NCBI GenBank assembly: GCA_945876095.1
Contig: CAMCMP010000009.1
Coordinates: 1 to 64,000, forward strand
DNA length: 64,000 nt
From: Chitinophaga pinensis
GTDB lineage: Bacteria; Bacteroidota; Bacteroidia; Chitinophagales; Chitinophagaceae
Direction: 5' to 3'
Within the stretch, counting starts at the first letter, position 1. Every line of letters starts with the position of its first letter. The notes below the pieces were generated by a model. It was not told the origin of the DNA, searched no databases, and saw only the letters and a list, made by a program, of their open reading frames with translations. This document shows positions 55,844 through 64,000 of this stretch, piece by piece. The position numbers were made by a program, and so were the translations under genes.

Positions 55844-56914
55844 CTAATCCGCTTTACCCATCTTGCGAAGGTAATTGGCATGAGATGCTATTGCATGACG
55901 CATTTTAGGATATTCAACGTAATTAATATTGAAATCAAAACAGGTTTGCTTAATTATTTTGCTAATGGCTGGATAATGAACATGAGAAACTTTTGGAAAC
56001 AAATGATGTTCAATTTGAAAGTTCAGCCCACCCACTAACCAAGAAATCAATTTATTTTTAGTAGCAAAGTTGGCGGTAGTTTGAATCTGATGGATTGCCC
56101 ATTCATTTTCAATTTTGTTTGAATCTACTGCTGGTAAAGGAAAAGCGGTTTCTTCTACAGTATGAGCCAACTGAAAAACAATACTGATAATGAATCCAGT
56201 AACCATACTTGCTGTTAAAAAACCTACTATCCAAGGAACCAATCCTACAGTAAAAATGGGAATTACCATAAATACTGCTGCATATCCAACTTTAGCAGAC
56301 CAAAAACCCAGGTGTTCTTTAAAAGAAAATTTTTTGATAGGAACAGAACCAATTCTCTTTTTAAAATATTTTTGATAATCTGTCAGAAATATCCAGATCA
56401 GGTGTAATAAAGTGTAAAGAAACCAAACATAATAATGTTGAAAACGGTGCATCCAATAACGTTTTTGGGTAGTACACATTCTCAAATAGGGCTTTATTTC
56501 AATATCATCATCTACTCCGTCAATATTAGTGTAGGTATGGTGAATAATATTGTGTTTCATATTCCACATAATACTACTTGCACCAAGACAATTGACAGAT
56601 ACTGCAGCCATCTTGTTTAAAAACTTGCTTTTACTAAAACTCCCATGACCTCCGTCGTGCATTACATTAAATCCAATGGCTGCTGTAAAACAGCCTAATA
56701 AAACACATTCAATGATTGCCAGTAGGGTAGAAGGAGTAAAATAAACTAGATGAATGTATAACGCTACATAGGCCAAAAAGAAAAAAATAGCCTTAAAGAA
56801 AAGATTAAAATTTCCAGTAGAAGATTTCTTCCTGTCAATGAAATACTGATTTACTCTGTGCTTCAATTCCTGGTGGAAATCTGTGCCATTTTGAATGAAT
56901 TTAGGGGTTGCCAT
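55844..56914 (-). CDS. Membrane fatty acid desaturase, front-end type
   Basis: 356-residue di-iron desaturase. Histidine boxes: HDGGH (in MHDGGHGSF), HNIIHH (HNIIHHTYTN) and QIEHH (FQIEHHLFPKV). The Gln in the third box is typical of front-end (delta-5/6 or linoleoyl-CoA) desaturases. Four or so membrane helices are seen; there is no cytochrome b5 domain. It probably introduces a double bond for membrane fluidity. Monocistronic. Confidence 0.92.
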   Translation of the reverse strand: MATPKFIQNGTDFHQELKHRVNQYFIDRKKSSTGNFNLFFKAIFFFLAYVALYIHLVYFTPSTLLAIIECVLLGCFTAAIGFNVMHDGGHGSFSKSKFLNKMAAVSVNCLGASSIMWNMKHNIIHHTYTNIDGVDDDIEIKPYLRMCTTQKRYWMHRFQHYYVWFLYTLLHLIWIFLTDYQKYFKKRIGSVPIKKFSFKEHLGFWSAKVGYAAVFMVIPIFTVGLVPWIVGFLTASMVTGFIISIVFQLAHTVEETAFPLPAVDSNKIENEWAIHQIQTTANFATKNKLISWLVGGLNFQIEHHLFPKVSHVHYPAISKIIKQTCFDFNINYVEYPKMRHAIASHANYLRKMGKAD

Positions 56915-56982
56915 TGAATTGAATTTAGAATATTAGCAAGTTACATTATAAAAGTAAGATAACTGATTTGAAATAATTGTAT

Positions 56983-57711
56983 TTAGGTATTTTCTTTAAC
57001 AAAACAGTCGAAATTGCTTAATCCAATCATTTTTGAACTTATAAACCCTTCACCATATTTAACGCCAATCATTTTGCCCATCATCTTGGCACGATAAATA
57101 ATACTTTCTAAAAAGTCAGGCGTAGAAATATAGGTTTGTGGTTCAGTTAAACTAGGGCTATTAAACTGAGTTCTGTAAGCCTTAATTGCTGTTAATTTTT
57201 CATCCATCACATCCGAAATATCTATTACAAAATTGGGCGTCAGGTATTTATCCTGTATATAATTAAAAACATATTTTGGTCTCCAAGATTCTTGTAATTT
57301 GCCGTCGAGTTGGGTTTCAATTTTGACTAATCCTGATAAAAAAGCAGCATTTTCTACCAATTGAGCGCTTCTTCCATGGTCAGGATGACGATCAGAAGGA
57401 GCATTGCAGAATATAATTTCAGGTTTATATTTTCTAATAGTGGTTATTATCTTTCGTTGGTGCGCTTCGTCATTGACAAAAAAACCATCCGCCATTTGCA
57501 AATTCTCCCTCACATCCAATTGTAAAATTTTAGCAGCAGCTTCCGCTTCCGCCTTCCTTGTTTCAATATTGCCCCGCGTACCCAATTCTCCTTGAGTGAG
57601 GTCAACTACTCCCGTTGTTTTTCCATTCTTTTTTTCAGTAAGTAGTATCCCGCCACAAGAAAGCTCGGCATCATCAGGGTGAACAGCAAAAACCAGCAAA
57701 TCTAATTTCAT
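56983..57711 (-). CDS. bshB1: Bacillithiol biosynthesis deacetylase BshB1
   Basis: Zinc deacetylase (PIG-L/LmbE fold) that converts GlcNAc-malate to GlcN-malate in bacillithiol synthesis. Zinc motif AVHPDDAELSCGG at the N-terminus and PSDRHPDHGRSAQL near residue 110. 242 residues from the ATG at 57711 (MKLDLLVF), the usual start; an in-frame ATG eight codons upstream is less likely. bshA and bshC are not in the window. Confidence 0.9.
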   Translation of the reverse strand: MKLDLLVFAVHPDDAELSCGGILLTEKKNGKTTGVVDLTQGELGTRGNIETRKAEAEAAAKILQLDVRENLQMADGFFVNDEAHQRKIITTIRKYKPEIIFCNAPSDRHPDHGRSAQLVENAAFLSGLVKIETQLDGKLQESWRPKYVFNYIQDKYLTPNFVIDISDVMDEKLTAIKAYRTQFNSPSLTEPQTYISTPDFLESIIYRAKMMGKMIGVKYGEGFISSKMIGLSNFDCFVKENT

Positions 57712-57781
57712 TCTATGGGTATTTTTATGATTCAATCTATATTTTAAAACTAATATTTTTTAATCCATTTTTCTTTAAACC

Positions 57782-58408
57782 TTATCCTCTAATTCCGTAC
57801 AATCTTTCTACCTCTTGTACAATTTTTTCAATTTCAAAATCCTCTCCATTTTTATCATACGGTTGCTTTAAACTAGTTGAAAAGAAAAAGGCAACGGTTT
57901 GGTATAAGCCAGCGGTTAAACCACCTTTATATTCTTTTATAATTTCGTAACAATTATTACCTGTTTCACGATTGATTAATTTCATTAACACCTTGCCTTG
58001 GTAGATTGACAAATTAGTCAAAGGAGTGGTAAATTCTTTTCTCAATTCTTTTTCTCGCGTTTTAATGTAATTCTTACGATCCTTTTCAATGCTAATAGCT
58101 ACTAGTTTTCTATTGATATCATTAATTACCATTCCAGCTCGTCTAGCATAAGGGTAGGTTACATAAACTGCATTTCTTAATCTATTCCATTTAGCTTGAT
58201 TATCCCTTTGAGCCTGGGTGAGTCTTGAATAGAAATTGATATCAACTAGTGTTTTCGCTTCAATCGTATCACCATTATAAATCATTGCATAACTAAGAAC
58301 AGTATCTCTATTAGTTAGTTGTTGAGCCAATAGGTTTACTTTCCCTACTTTCAAAAGGATAAATAACACTAGGAGAGTCCATAATTTATATGAAATAAAA
58401 CGAACCAT
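57782..58408 (-). CDS. DUF4294 protein, secreted
   Basis: 208 residues, signal peptide ending near LAQQ. The DUF4294 domain spans most of it (YNGDTIEAKTLVDINFYSRL at the start, NAVYVTYPYARRAG in the middle). Highly charged central helices. The family is common in Bacteroidota and has no known function. 70 bases upstream of bshB1. Confidence 0.85.
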   Translation of the reverse strand: MVRFISYKLWTLLVLFILLKVGKVNLLAQQLTNRDTVLSYAMIYNGDTIEAKTLVDINFYSRLTQAQRDNQAKWNRLRNAVYVTYPYARRAGMVINDINRKLVAISIEKDRKNYIKTREKELRKEFTTPLTNLSIYQGKVLMKLINRETGNNCYEIIKEYKGGLTAGLYQTVAFFFSTSLKQPYDKNGEDFEIEKIVQEVERLYGIRG

Positions 58409-58515
58409 TGAATTCTAAAATTACAAAAATCAGCAAGCTGATAGTAACTATTTAGTTAATTGTGACGATTTGATAAAAAGATCTAAGAATATTTCGCTAT
58501 CAATTTTTTAAAATG

Positions 58516-61032
58516 CTAATTAGCCAATAAAAACATATAAAATAGAGCGATTGCAGCAAATGCCATTACAATTGCCCCCGTTAATTTCGAAAGTCCTGCA
58601 CGATTTATCATACTCATCACTATTCCAATTGCCATAATAATTAACCCTATCCAAACAAGGTTAATGTAGGGGAATATATAAGCCTTTAGCGTAACAAAAT
58701 CAATGATAGAACTTGATTCTTTAACGCCAATTTTCATTTTTGTTTGGTCTGAACTTACCCCTGCAAATTTTACATAAAGATTCTGTGCATAAACCGTATC
58801 ATCAATTTGATTGATGCCAAAGCTATCTACCACAATCATCGGAGCAGCATGATAGGTATTGCCTTCTGTAGATTTAATGGTGAATTCTGCTAAAACAGCT
58901 GGACCATTAACGGGGTAGTTGAATTTATTAGATACTGGATTTTTTACTACTTGATTCAATATCATATACCCCTTTGAATAATATAAAGTATCGCCTTCTG
59001 CCATCTCATTGATTTTGAAATTGGCGGTATCTTCATTGGACTCTGGATTAAGGGCATAGGATATATAAGTAAAAACGTCATGAGTCAAGTAATTTTTAGT
59101 ATCTGGATTACTGCTCATGTTATTGTCCTTCATTAAATAAACATCTGGACTTAAAATAAAAGACTCCTTTACTTCATCTGAATTTTCATCCTTTCTTTCA
59201 AAAGCCAAATGATAAAAACGTCTTCCCTTTTCCTTGCCTACACTATCATGTAAATAAGTAACAATATAGGGCCCCATTTTTTTTGAAACCTGGCGAATCA
59301 GATTAATATTTTCTGCAGGGTTATCCTGTTGCTTGGTAAGAGGATCAACTCCCATTTGGATTTGAAAGTCCTTGAATTTCTCTTCACTAATTACTTTTTT
59401 ATTTGCCGATGAAATTAATATCCCAACAATCATCAGAGCAAATCCAAGGTGAGACAAAGAACCGCCTGCAGATTTTAATTTACCATTCAAGCCAGACCAG
59501 ATGTAGCTTGCATTAGCAATTACTGAATAAACCGTTGCAAAAATTGCTACATAAACTGCCCCTAAAAATCCAGCTCCTTGTTTGTAATAAGTAATAGGAT
59601 AAAAAACAATCAATAAAGTAGTGATTACTATTGTAATGATAGTAGGCAGTACGATTTTTTTAACTACGAAGGAAGAGCCAGTACTTTTATATTTGAGATA
59701 TTGGGTAATTGCACTTAAAAATCCAATAATAATTCCTACTAATATCATCACTTTATTGTAAGAAAATTCAATATCCTCAGGAGGAGCGAGTTTAGATCCA
59801 AATATCGCATTGATTACAGGAGTGGAGGTTTTAGCAATAATAAACATTGCTGATAAAAAGAAAACCAATGATCCAATAAACATCCAGAATTCGCGTGAAC
59901 TACTATTTTCTTCCCTTAATTCTGCGGGCATTTTTTTATAATGAACGAAAAAATAAACCAATGCTGGAACTGAAAATGCGAATAAGAAAATCCGTATCAA
60001 ATTAAACATGGGTCTTCCTGATTCTGCAAAAGCATGTACCGATGTGTCTCCCAATATGCCTGTTCGAGTTAAAAAAGTAGAGTAAAGAATAAAAACAAAA
60101 GTGAGAATGGCAAAAATATAACTAGCCCTTAATGAATGACCGGTAGCCTTATAAATGACCATGGTATGAAGACCAGCAATTAAAATCATCCAGGGAACAA
60201 GGGATGCATTTTCAACTGGATCCCAAGCCCAATAACCGCCAAAGGATAGGGACTCATAGGCCCATTTGCCACCCATCATTATTCCTACACCCAATACACA
60301 GGCGCTAAATAAGGTCCAAGGCAATACTGGCTTTATCCAATCTCCATATTTTTTAGATTGCAAACCTGCATAGGCATAGGCAAAAGGAACAATAGTAGAA
60401 GCAAATCCTAGAAATAAAACAGGAGGGTGAATCACCATCCAATAGTTACGTAATAAAACATTTAAGCCTACTCCATCTTTGATCATGCTGAGGTAGTTGG
60501 GCATTCCAAAAATTGGCCCATTTATTTCATTTCTTGTAAGTACGAAAGGACTATTGCCAATCTTGGTGCCAAAAATATAAACCCCCATGATCATCATGGC
60601 TAAAAAAAGTTGGGCAAAACTAATTACTGTCATTACGGGTGCTTCCCATTCCTTACTTTTTCTAATAAGAAACATTCCAATGATACTATGCCAAATACTC
60701 CATAGCAAAAAACTACCACTTTGATCTTCCCAAATAGATGCAAATAAATATTTAAATTCTAACTCTTTGGAGGTATGCTTGTAACCGAATAAATATTCAA
60801 TATAATGATGCGAACAGATATAAAAAATGGAAGAAAAGACTATGAATACAGCGGCAGATTGTGAAATAAAGCTAATTCTAGCAAACTTTAACCAAGATGA
60901 TTTTTCAAATTTATCCTGTTTATTACCAGCTATAAAAAAGGCAATAGTACTAAGCAAGGAAGCTGTGAAAGCTATTAATACAAAAATATGACCGACTTGA
61001 CCTATCCAAAGGTGTTCTCCTTCAAATTGCAT
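58516..61032 (-). CDS. ccmF: Cytochrome c biogenesis protein, CcmF/CcsA type
   Basis: 838-residue polytopic protein with about 14 membrane segments. The heme-handling tryptophan-rich motif is GGYWAWDPVENASLVPW near residue 260, flanked by conserved His-containing helices. A long periplasmic domain (residues about 545-775) precedes the last two helices. CcmF-type heme lyases attach heme from CcmE to apocytochromes. It is 66 bases downstream of ccmE in the same transcript. Confidence 0.92.
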   Translation of the reverse strand: MQFEGEHLWIGQVGHIFVLIAFTASLLSTIAFFIAGNKQDKFEKSSWLKFARISFISQSAAVFIVFSSIFYICSHHYIEYLFGYKHTSKELEFKYLFASIWEDQSGSFLLWSIWHSIIGMFLIRKSKEWEAPVMTVISFAQLFLAMMIMGVYIFGTKIGNSPFVLTRNEINGPIFGMPNYLSMIKDGVGLNVLLRNYWMVIHPPVLFLGFASTIVPFAYAYAGLQSKKYGDWIKPVLPWTLFSACVLGVGIMMGGKWAYESLSFGGYWAWDPVENASLVPWMILIAGLHTMVIYKATGHSLRASYIFAILTFVFILYSTFLTRTGILGDTSVHAFAESGRPMFNLIRIFLFAFSVPALVYFFVHYKKMPAELREENSSSREFWMFIGSLVFFLSAMFIIAKTSTPVINAIFGSKLAPPEDIEFSYNKVMILVGIIIGFLSAITQYLKYKSTGSSFVVKKIVLPTIITIVITTLLIVFYPITYYKQGAGFLGAVYVAIFATVYSVIANASYIWSGLNGKLKSAGGSLSHLGFALMIVGILISSANKKVISEEKFKDFQIQMGVDPLTKQQDNPAENINLIRQVSKKMGPYIVTYLHDSVGKEKGRRFYHLAFERKDENSDEVKESFILSPDVYLMKDNNMSSNPDTKNYLTHDVFTYISYALNPESNEDTANFKINEMAEGDTLYYSKGYMILNQVVKNPVSNKFNYPVNGPAVLAEFTIKSTEGNTYHAAPMIVVDSFGINQIDDTVYAQNLYVKFAGVSSDQTKMKIGVKESSSIIDFVTLKAYIFPYINLVWIGLIIMAIGIVMSMINRAGLSKLTGAIVMAFAAIALFYMFLLAN

Positions 61033-61098
61033 AATTTTTCTTTGGTTTTATTCAGGGGTTCAACTAAAGGAATGAACCTTTTAAAATATTTCAACTAA

Positions 61099-61506
61099 TT
61101 ATTTAGTAGTTACGATTTCTTTTTCTAGTTGCTTTTTATCATCCTTATATTTACTAGGACATTTCAATAATATGTCGGTACACTCAAAGATTTCTCCTTG
61201 CATTTTTCCCTTCAATACGATTCTTTCACTTTGCTCTAGTTCTGGCGGCTTGGTATTTAGGTATACTACTTTTGCTCTACCACCCAAACTATCAATCGCT
61301 GTGAAGGAAAGGTAATTGGGATTTTTTGCTGGATCGTATTCTAGCGGAACAGACCTATCAAGTCTAGCAATTAAATGAACAAATTTCCCTTGCTTTTTTT
61401 TAGCAGAAAGAATGGTGTCATAGGTTGAAAAATCAACCGACAGCATTATTAATGCTCCAATTGCAATGGCTATTCCTACCAGGACTATGATGTGACTTTT
61501 TTTCAT
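61099..61506 (-). CDS. ccmE: Heme chaperone CcmE, CxxxY type
   Basis: 135-residue periplasmic heme carrier with one N-terminal membrane anchor (SHIIVLVGIAIAIGALIML) and an OB-fold body. In most bacteria the heme-binding residue is the His of HxxxY; here the equivalent position is Cys116 in LLKCPSKY, giving CxxxY, a variant known from some archaea and sulfate reducers. The frame extends to a TTG at 61563, but the ATG at 61506 gives the expected anchor, and a promoter box lies between them. Confidence 0.9.
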   Translation of the reverse strand: MKKSHIIVLVGIAIAIGALIMLSVDFSTYDTILSAKKKQGKFVHLIARLDRSVPLEYDPAKNPNYLSFTAIDSLGGRAKVVYLNTKPPELEQSERIVLKGKMQGEIFECTDILLKCPSKYKDDKKQLEKEIVTTK

Positions 61507-61528
61507 TGATAAACAATTTAGAATATGA

Positions 61529-61536
61529 CAAAGGTA
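61529..61536 (-). promoter_or_regulatory. -7 box of the ccmE-ccmF operon
   Basis: TACCTTTG on the minus strand matches TAnnTTTG and ends 22 bases before the ATG at 61506, supporting that start over the upstream TTG. Confidence 0.55.
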
Positions 61537-61763
61537 GGTCAAAAATAGGCTTGAACAGTCCAATTTATTGATTCCTAGGGAAGGTTAGCGGATTAATTTA
61601 TTCAAAGCACTGAAATCATTGAGTTTAATGGCATTTTTAGAAAATCAATAGGAAATAAGCACCACTGGGTCACTTAAAAGTGTTGTTTTTCAAATAGGCG
61701 TTATTGGAAATTTTGTTTAACGGATTTTTTCTTTAAAATCATTGCGATTATTGATTGCTGGCT

Positions 61764-61771
61764 TATCTTTG
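61764..61771 (+). promoter_or_regulatory. -7 box of the arginase-family gene
   Basis: TATCTTTG fits TAnnTTTG and ends 54 bases before the chosen ATG at 61826. It lies inside the upstream extension of the frame (from a TTG at 61742), which argues against that extension. Confidence 0.55.
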
Positions 61772-61825
61772 CAAAGTTTTAAATATCCATTGTCCCCATT
61801 CACCTTTTTTTACACTGTAAAAGTA

Positions 61826-62884
61826 ATGACTGACCTTTCACTTTTTGACCCGAATAAAGTTAGTAATCCAAAGAATAATATTTTCGGTTTACCATTCAGT
61901 GAAGAAGATGCAAAATTAGTTATACTACCTGTTCCTTGGGAGGTTACGGTTAGCTGTATTGCAGGTACAGCAAGGGCTCCAGAACACATTTTTAAGGCTA
62001 GCTTACAAGTTGATTTATTTGACCCTGAGTTTAAAGATGCTTGGAAACAGGGATATTTTATGCGTGCAATAGACAGGAAAGTCTTAATGAAAAGTGATTA
62101 TTTACGCAAAGAAGCCGAATTATATATCAATTATATCTCAGAAGGAGAAAATGTTCAGGATAATAAATTCATGTGCAAAACCTTAAAGGAAGTCAATGCG
62201 GGTAGTATTTTTATGAATGAGTGGGTTTTTCAGCAAACCAAAGAGTTATTGGATGCAGGAAAACTGGTGGGTTTATTGGGTGGTGACCATAGTACTCCAT
62301 TTGGATTTTTAAAGGCTATTGCCGAAAAACATGGAGATTTTGGAATATTACAAATTGATGCGCATTGTGATTTGAGAAAAGCCTACGAAAATTTTAATTA
62401 TTCGAATGCTTCTATCATGTACAATTCTTTGGAAGAAATTCCTCAATTACAAAAGTTGGTTCAAATAGGAATTCGTGATTACTGTGAGGAAGAATGGGAT
62501 TATATTGAAAAAAGCAAACAACGTGTAATTACCTATTTTGATAAAGATATAAAGGAGCGGTTATATGAGGGTGAGACTTGGCAAAATCTTGTACTAGAAA
62601 TGATCGAACACTTACCTCAAAAAGTTTATATTAGTTTTGATATTGATGGACTCGATCCTAAATTATGTCCTCATACAGATACTCCTGTGCAGGGAGGATT
62701 TGAGACCGAACAAATATTTTACCTACTTAAAAAATTATTAAATAGCGGTCGTCAAATTGTAGGTTTTGATTTAAATGAAGTAGGCTTAAGTTCCAATGAA
62801 TGGGATGAAAATGTAGGTGCAAGATGTCTTTTTAAATTATGCAATACATTAATAGCTTCCAGTCAGTTGTATGATTCTAAATGA
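61826..62884 (+). CDS. Arginase/agmatinase/formiminoglutamase family protein
   Basis: 352-residue ureohydrolase. Manganese ligands are all visible: LLGGDHST, IDAHCDLR and SFDIDGLDP. The first quarter (to GTARAPEHI) differs from classical arginase and fits the Bacteroidota subgroup annotated as formimidoylglutamase- or agmatinase-like. Substrate unresolved. Start at the ATG at 61826 (MTDLSLF). Overlaps the downstream frame by at most four bases if that gene starts at 62881. Confidence 0.9.
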   Translation: MTDLSLFDPNKVSNPKNNIFGLPFSEEDAKLVILPVPWEVTVSCIAGTARAPEHIFKASLQVDLFDPEFKDAWKQGYFMRAIDRKVLMKSDYLRKEAELYINYISEGENVQDNKFMCKTLKEVNAGSIFMNEWVFQQTKELLDAGKLVGLLGGDHSTPFGFLKAIAEKHGDFGILQIDAHCDLRKAYENFNYSNASIMYNSLEEIPQLQKLVQIGIRDYCEEEWDYIEKSKQRVITYFDKDIKERLYEGETWQNLVLEMIEHLPQKVYISFDIDGLDPKLCPHTDTPVQGGFETEQIFYLLKKLLNSGRQIVGFDLNEVGLSSNEWDENVGARCLFKLCNTLIASSQLYDSK

Positions 62885-62949
62885 TATTTCATTTAGAATT
62901 TCAATCAATGGGTTTACTTTTATATACGCTTCATAGATATTTATTAACT

Positions 62950-63501
62950 ATGTATACCCTTCAAATTAAAGAGAGTAGGCCTCAATTGGAAATTACTCTA
63001 TTTAGGGCATTATTAGCTTTTGCTGCATTGACAACATTGGTTTTAAAAACTAATTCAAATTATTTTATCAATTTAGTCGCTGCACTATTATTATTTTCAT
63101 CTGCTGTATTTATTGAATTTCTACTTGTAAAATTGTCGACCCGGAAATTGTTTTTATTAATGGTTGCTTCAATTATTATTTTAGTGGCAACTCATTCTAT
63201 CATATATTCTATAATTTTTTTATTGGCAGGTTTATTGGCGAGTAATTTTAATCAATCTTCTCAGATTTATATTTCAAAGGATCTTATTGAACTTAAAAAA
63301 GGCTTCTTTAATAATACCTATCATTGGAATGAATTTTCAAACATAATATTAAAGGATGAATTGATTACAATGGATTTTATAAATAATCGATTGATACAAT
63401 TAATGGTAGATGAAAAATCTACTAAAATAAATGAATCTGAATTCAATGAATTTTGTAGTGTTTTACTAAAATCCAATCAATCACCAACTGATATTCTATA
63501 A
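62950..63501 (+). CDS. Hypothetical membrane protein
   Basis: About 183 residues from the ATG at 62950 (MYTLQIKESR); an open extension goes to 62881. Four hydrophobic segments lie in the first 105 residues, in pairs, followed by a soluble tail with QIYISKDLIELKKG and YHWNEFSNIILKDELITMDF, a pattern seen in small PH-like or YcxB-like proteins of Bacteroidota. Function unknown. It follows the arginase-family gene on the same strand. Confidence 0.65.
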   Translation: MYTLQIKESRPQLEITLFRALLAFAALTTLVLKTNSNYFINLVAALLLFSSAVFIEFLLVKLSTRKLFLLMVASIIILVATHSIIYSIIFLLAGLLASNFNQSSQIYISKDLIELKKGFFNNTYHWNEFSNIILKDELITMDFINNRLIQLMVDEKSTKINESEFNEFCSVLLKSNQSPTDIL

Positions 63502-63617
63502 AGGGTAATGAAATTAAAAATTGAGCAACTCCAACAAATTGTCGAAATTTGTACTTTGGATTATCAATTGGATCAGTAATTTATTTTTTATCATTAGCAT
63601 TACAGTCAATTTTTTTT

Positions 63618-64000
63618 ATGTCATTATACCAAAGTCCTTTCATTTTATATTCTGATGGCGAGGGAAATATTTTTGAGGATAATTCCTTGTATGCAACCGG
63701 CAGAAGTGGATGGGATGCATATGCAGTTCCTTTGGAGGAGTGGATAGATTTGCCAGATGGCGGTAATTTGTATGAGTTACCAGGTAGAAGAGGTATTGGA
63801 ATTGATGTAGAGACTGGTAATATGCGTTTGTGTGAAAAGGGTTGGGCTGTTGCTGCATTTATTCCTCCTGCTCATACTGGATTGTATATGGCAGCCTATG
63901 AAACATCAGATGACGCACCTACTTTACCTTTATTTTGCTATACAGCCGCTGGTTGGTTAAATGATAAACTTTATGTACCAGCTGTTCGCATAGAGCAAGA
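63618..64000 (+). CDS. Probable radical SAM protein, N-terminal part (truncated by window end)
   Basis: Open from the ATG at 63618 to the window end, at least 127 residues: MSLYQSPFILYSDGEGNIFE, then GRSGWDAYAVP, LYELPGRRGIGIDVETGN and KGWAVAAFIPPAHTG. It resembles the N-terminal segment of a conserved Bacteroidota radical SAM protein, as I recall it; the CxxxCxxC motif would lie beyond the window, so the family call is an inference. The frame is real: no stop over 380 bases and protein-like composition. Confidence 0.6.
   Translation, partial: MSLYQSPFILYSDGEGNIFEDNSLYATGRSGWDAYAVPLEEWIDLPDGGNLYELPGRRGIGIDVETGNMRLCEKGWAVAAFIPPAHTGLYMAAYETSDDAPTLPLFCYTAAGWLNDKLYVPAVRIEQ

Noticed and set aside
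61507..61563. Longer N-terminus of CcmE
   Set aside because: Starts at TTG, contains the promoter box and would place extra residues before the membrane anchor.

Overview
The window is AT-rich DNA from a free-living member of the Bacteroidota, most likely the Chitinophagaceae or a close relative. Support comes from a SusC/SusD pair, families typical of the phylum (DUF2851, DUF3276, DUF4249, DUF4294, UpxY-type NusG, BshB1), many TAnnTTTG -7 boxes with TTTG -33 boxes, and A-rich start contexts without Shine-Dalgarno sequences. This assignment is an inference from gene content. No phage, insertion sequence or CRISPR array was seen.

Layout. 1-16 kb is housekeeping: topA, an alpha/beta hydrolase, a DUF2520 oxidoreductase, an orphan ferredoxin-iscX pair, a UbiA prenyltransferase, maf, DUF2851, an OsmC protein, lipA, a ROK sugar kinase, glgA, glgC and a class I aminotransferase. 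16-22 kb holds an UpxY/NusG-like antiterminator closed by its own terminator, an ABC exporter with an altered Walker B, a PUR-alpha-like protein and a dipeptide epimerase. 21.7-29.3 kb is a complete histidine operon, hisG-D-C-B-H-A-F-IE. It is preceded by a textbook attenuator: a 16-residue leader peptide containing His-Ile-His-His-His-His, a terminator hairpin and a mutually exclusive antiterminator. 29.8-31.8 kb is an M13 peptidase.

32-44 kb is the accessory region: SusC, SusD and a third lipoprotein, followed by a GMC oxidoreductase with a gluconate-2-dehydrogenase-subunit-3-like partner, a DUF1080 lipoprotein and a secreted Gfo/Idh/MocA oxidoreductase. Together these suggest outer-membrane uptake of a glycoside and its breakdown through 3-keto intermediates. 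A phospholipase D-type protein follows. 45-64 kb returns to housekeeping: DUF4249, trxB, folB, an M1 peptidase, NUDIX, corA, dapF, a nucleoside phosphorylase, tRNA-Cys, glnS, a fatty acid desaturase, bshB1, DUF4294, ccmF, a CxxxY-type ccmE, an arginase-family protein, a small membrane protein and the truncated start of a probable radical SAM protein.

The most unusual feature is a family of large palindromic intergenic elements at four loci (about 1-215, 20177-20510, 29308-29663 and 44983-45416). The three loci fully inside the window pair a long copy of about 215 bp with a short copy of about 80-100 bp, and the short copy always comes first in the element's own orientation. The arms of the long copies carry compensatory changes, so the fold-back structure itself appears to be maintained.
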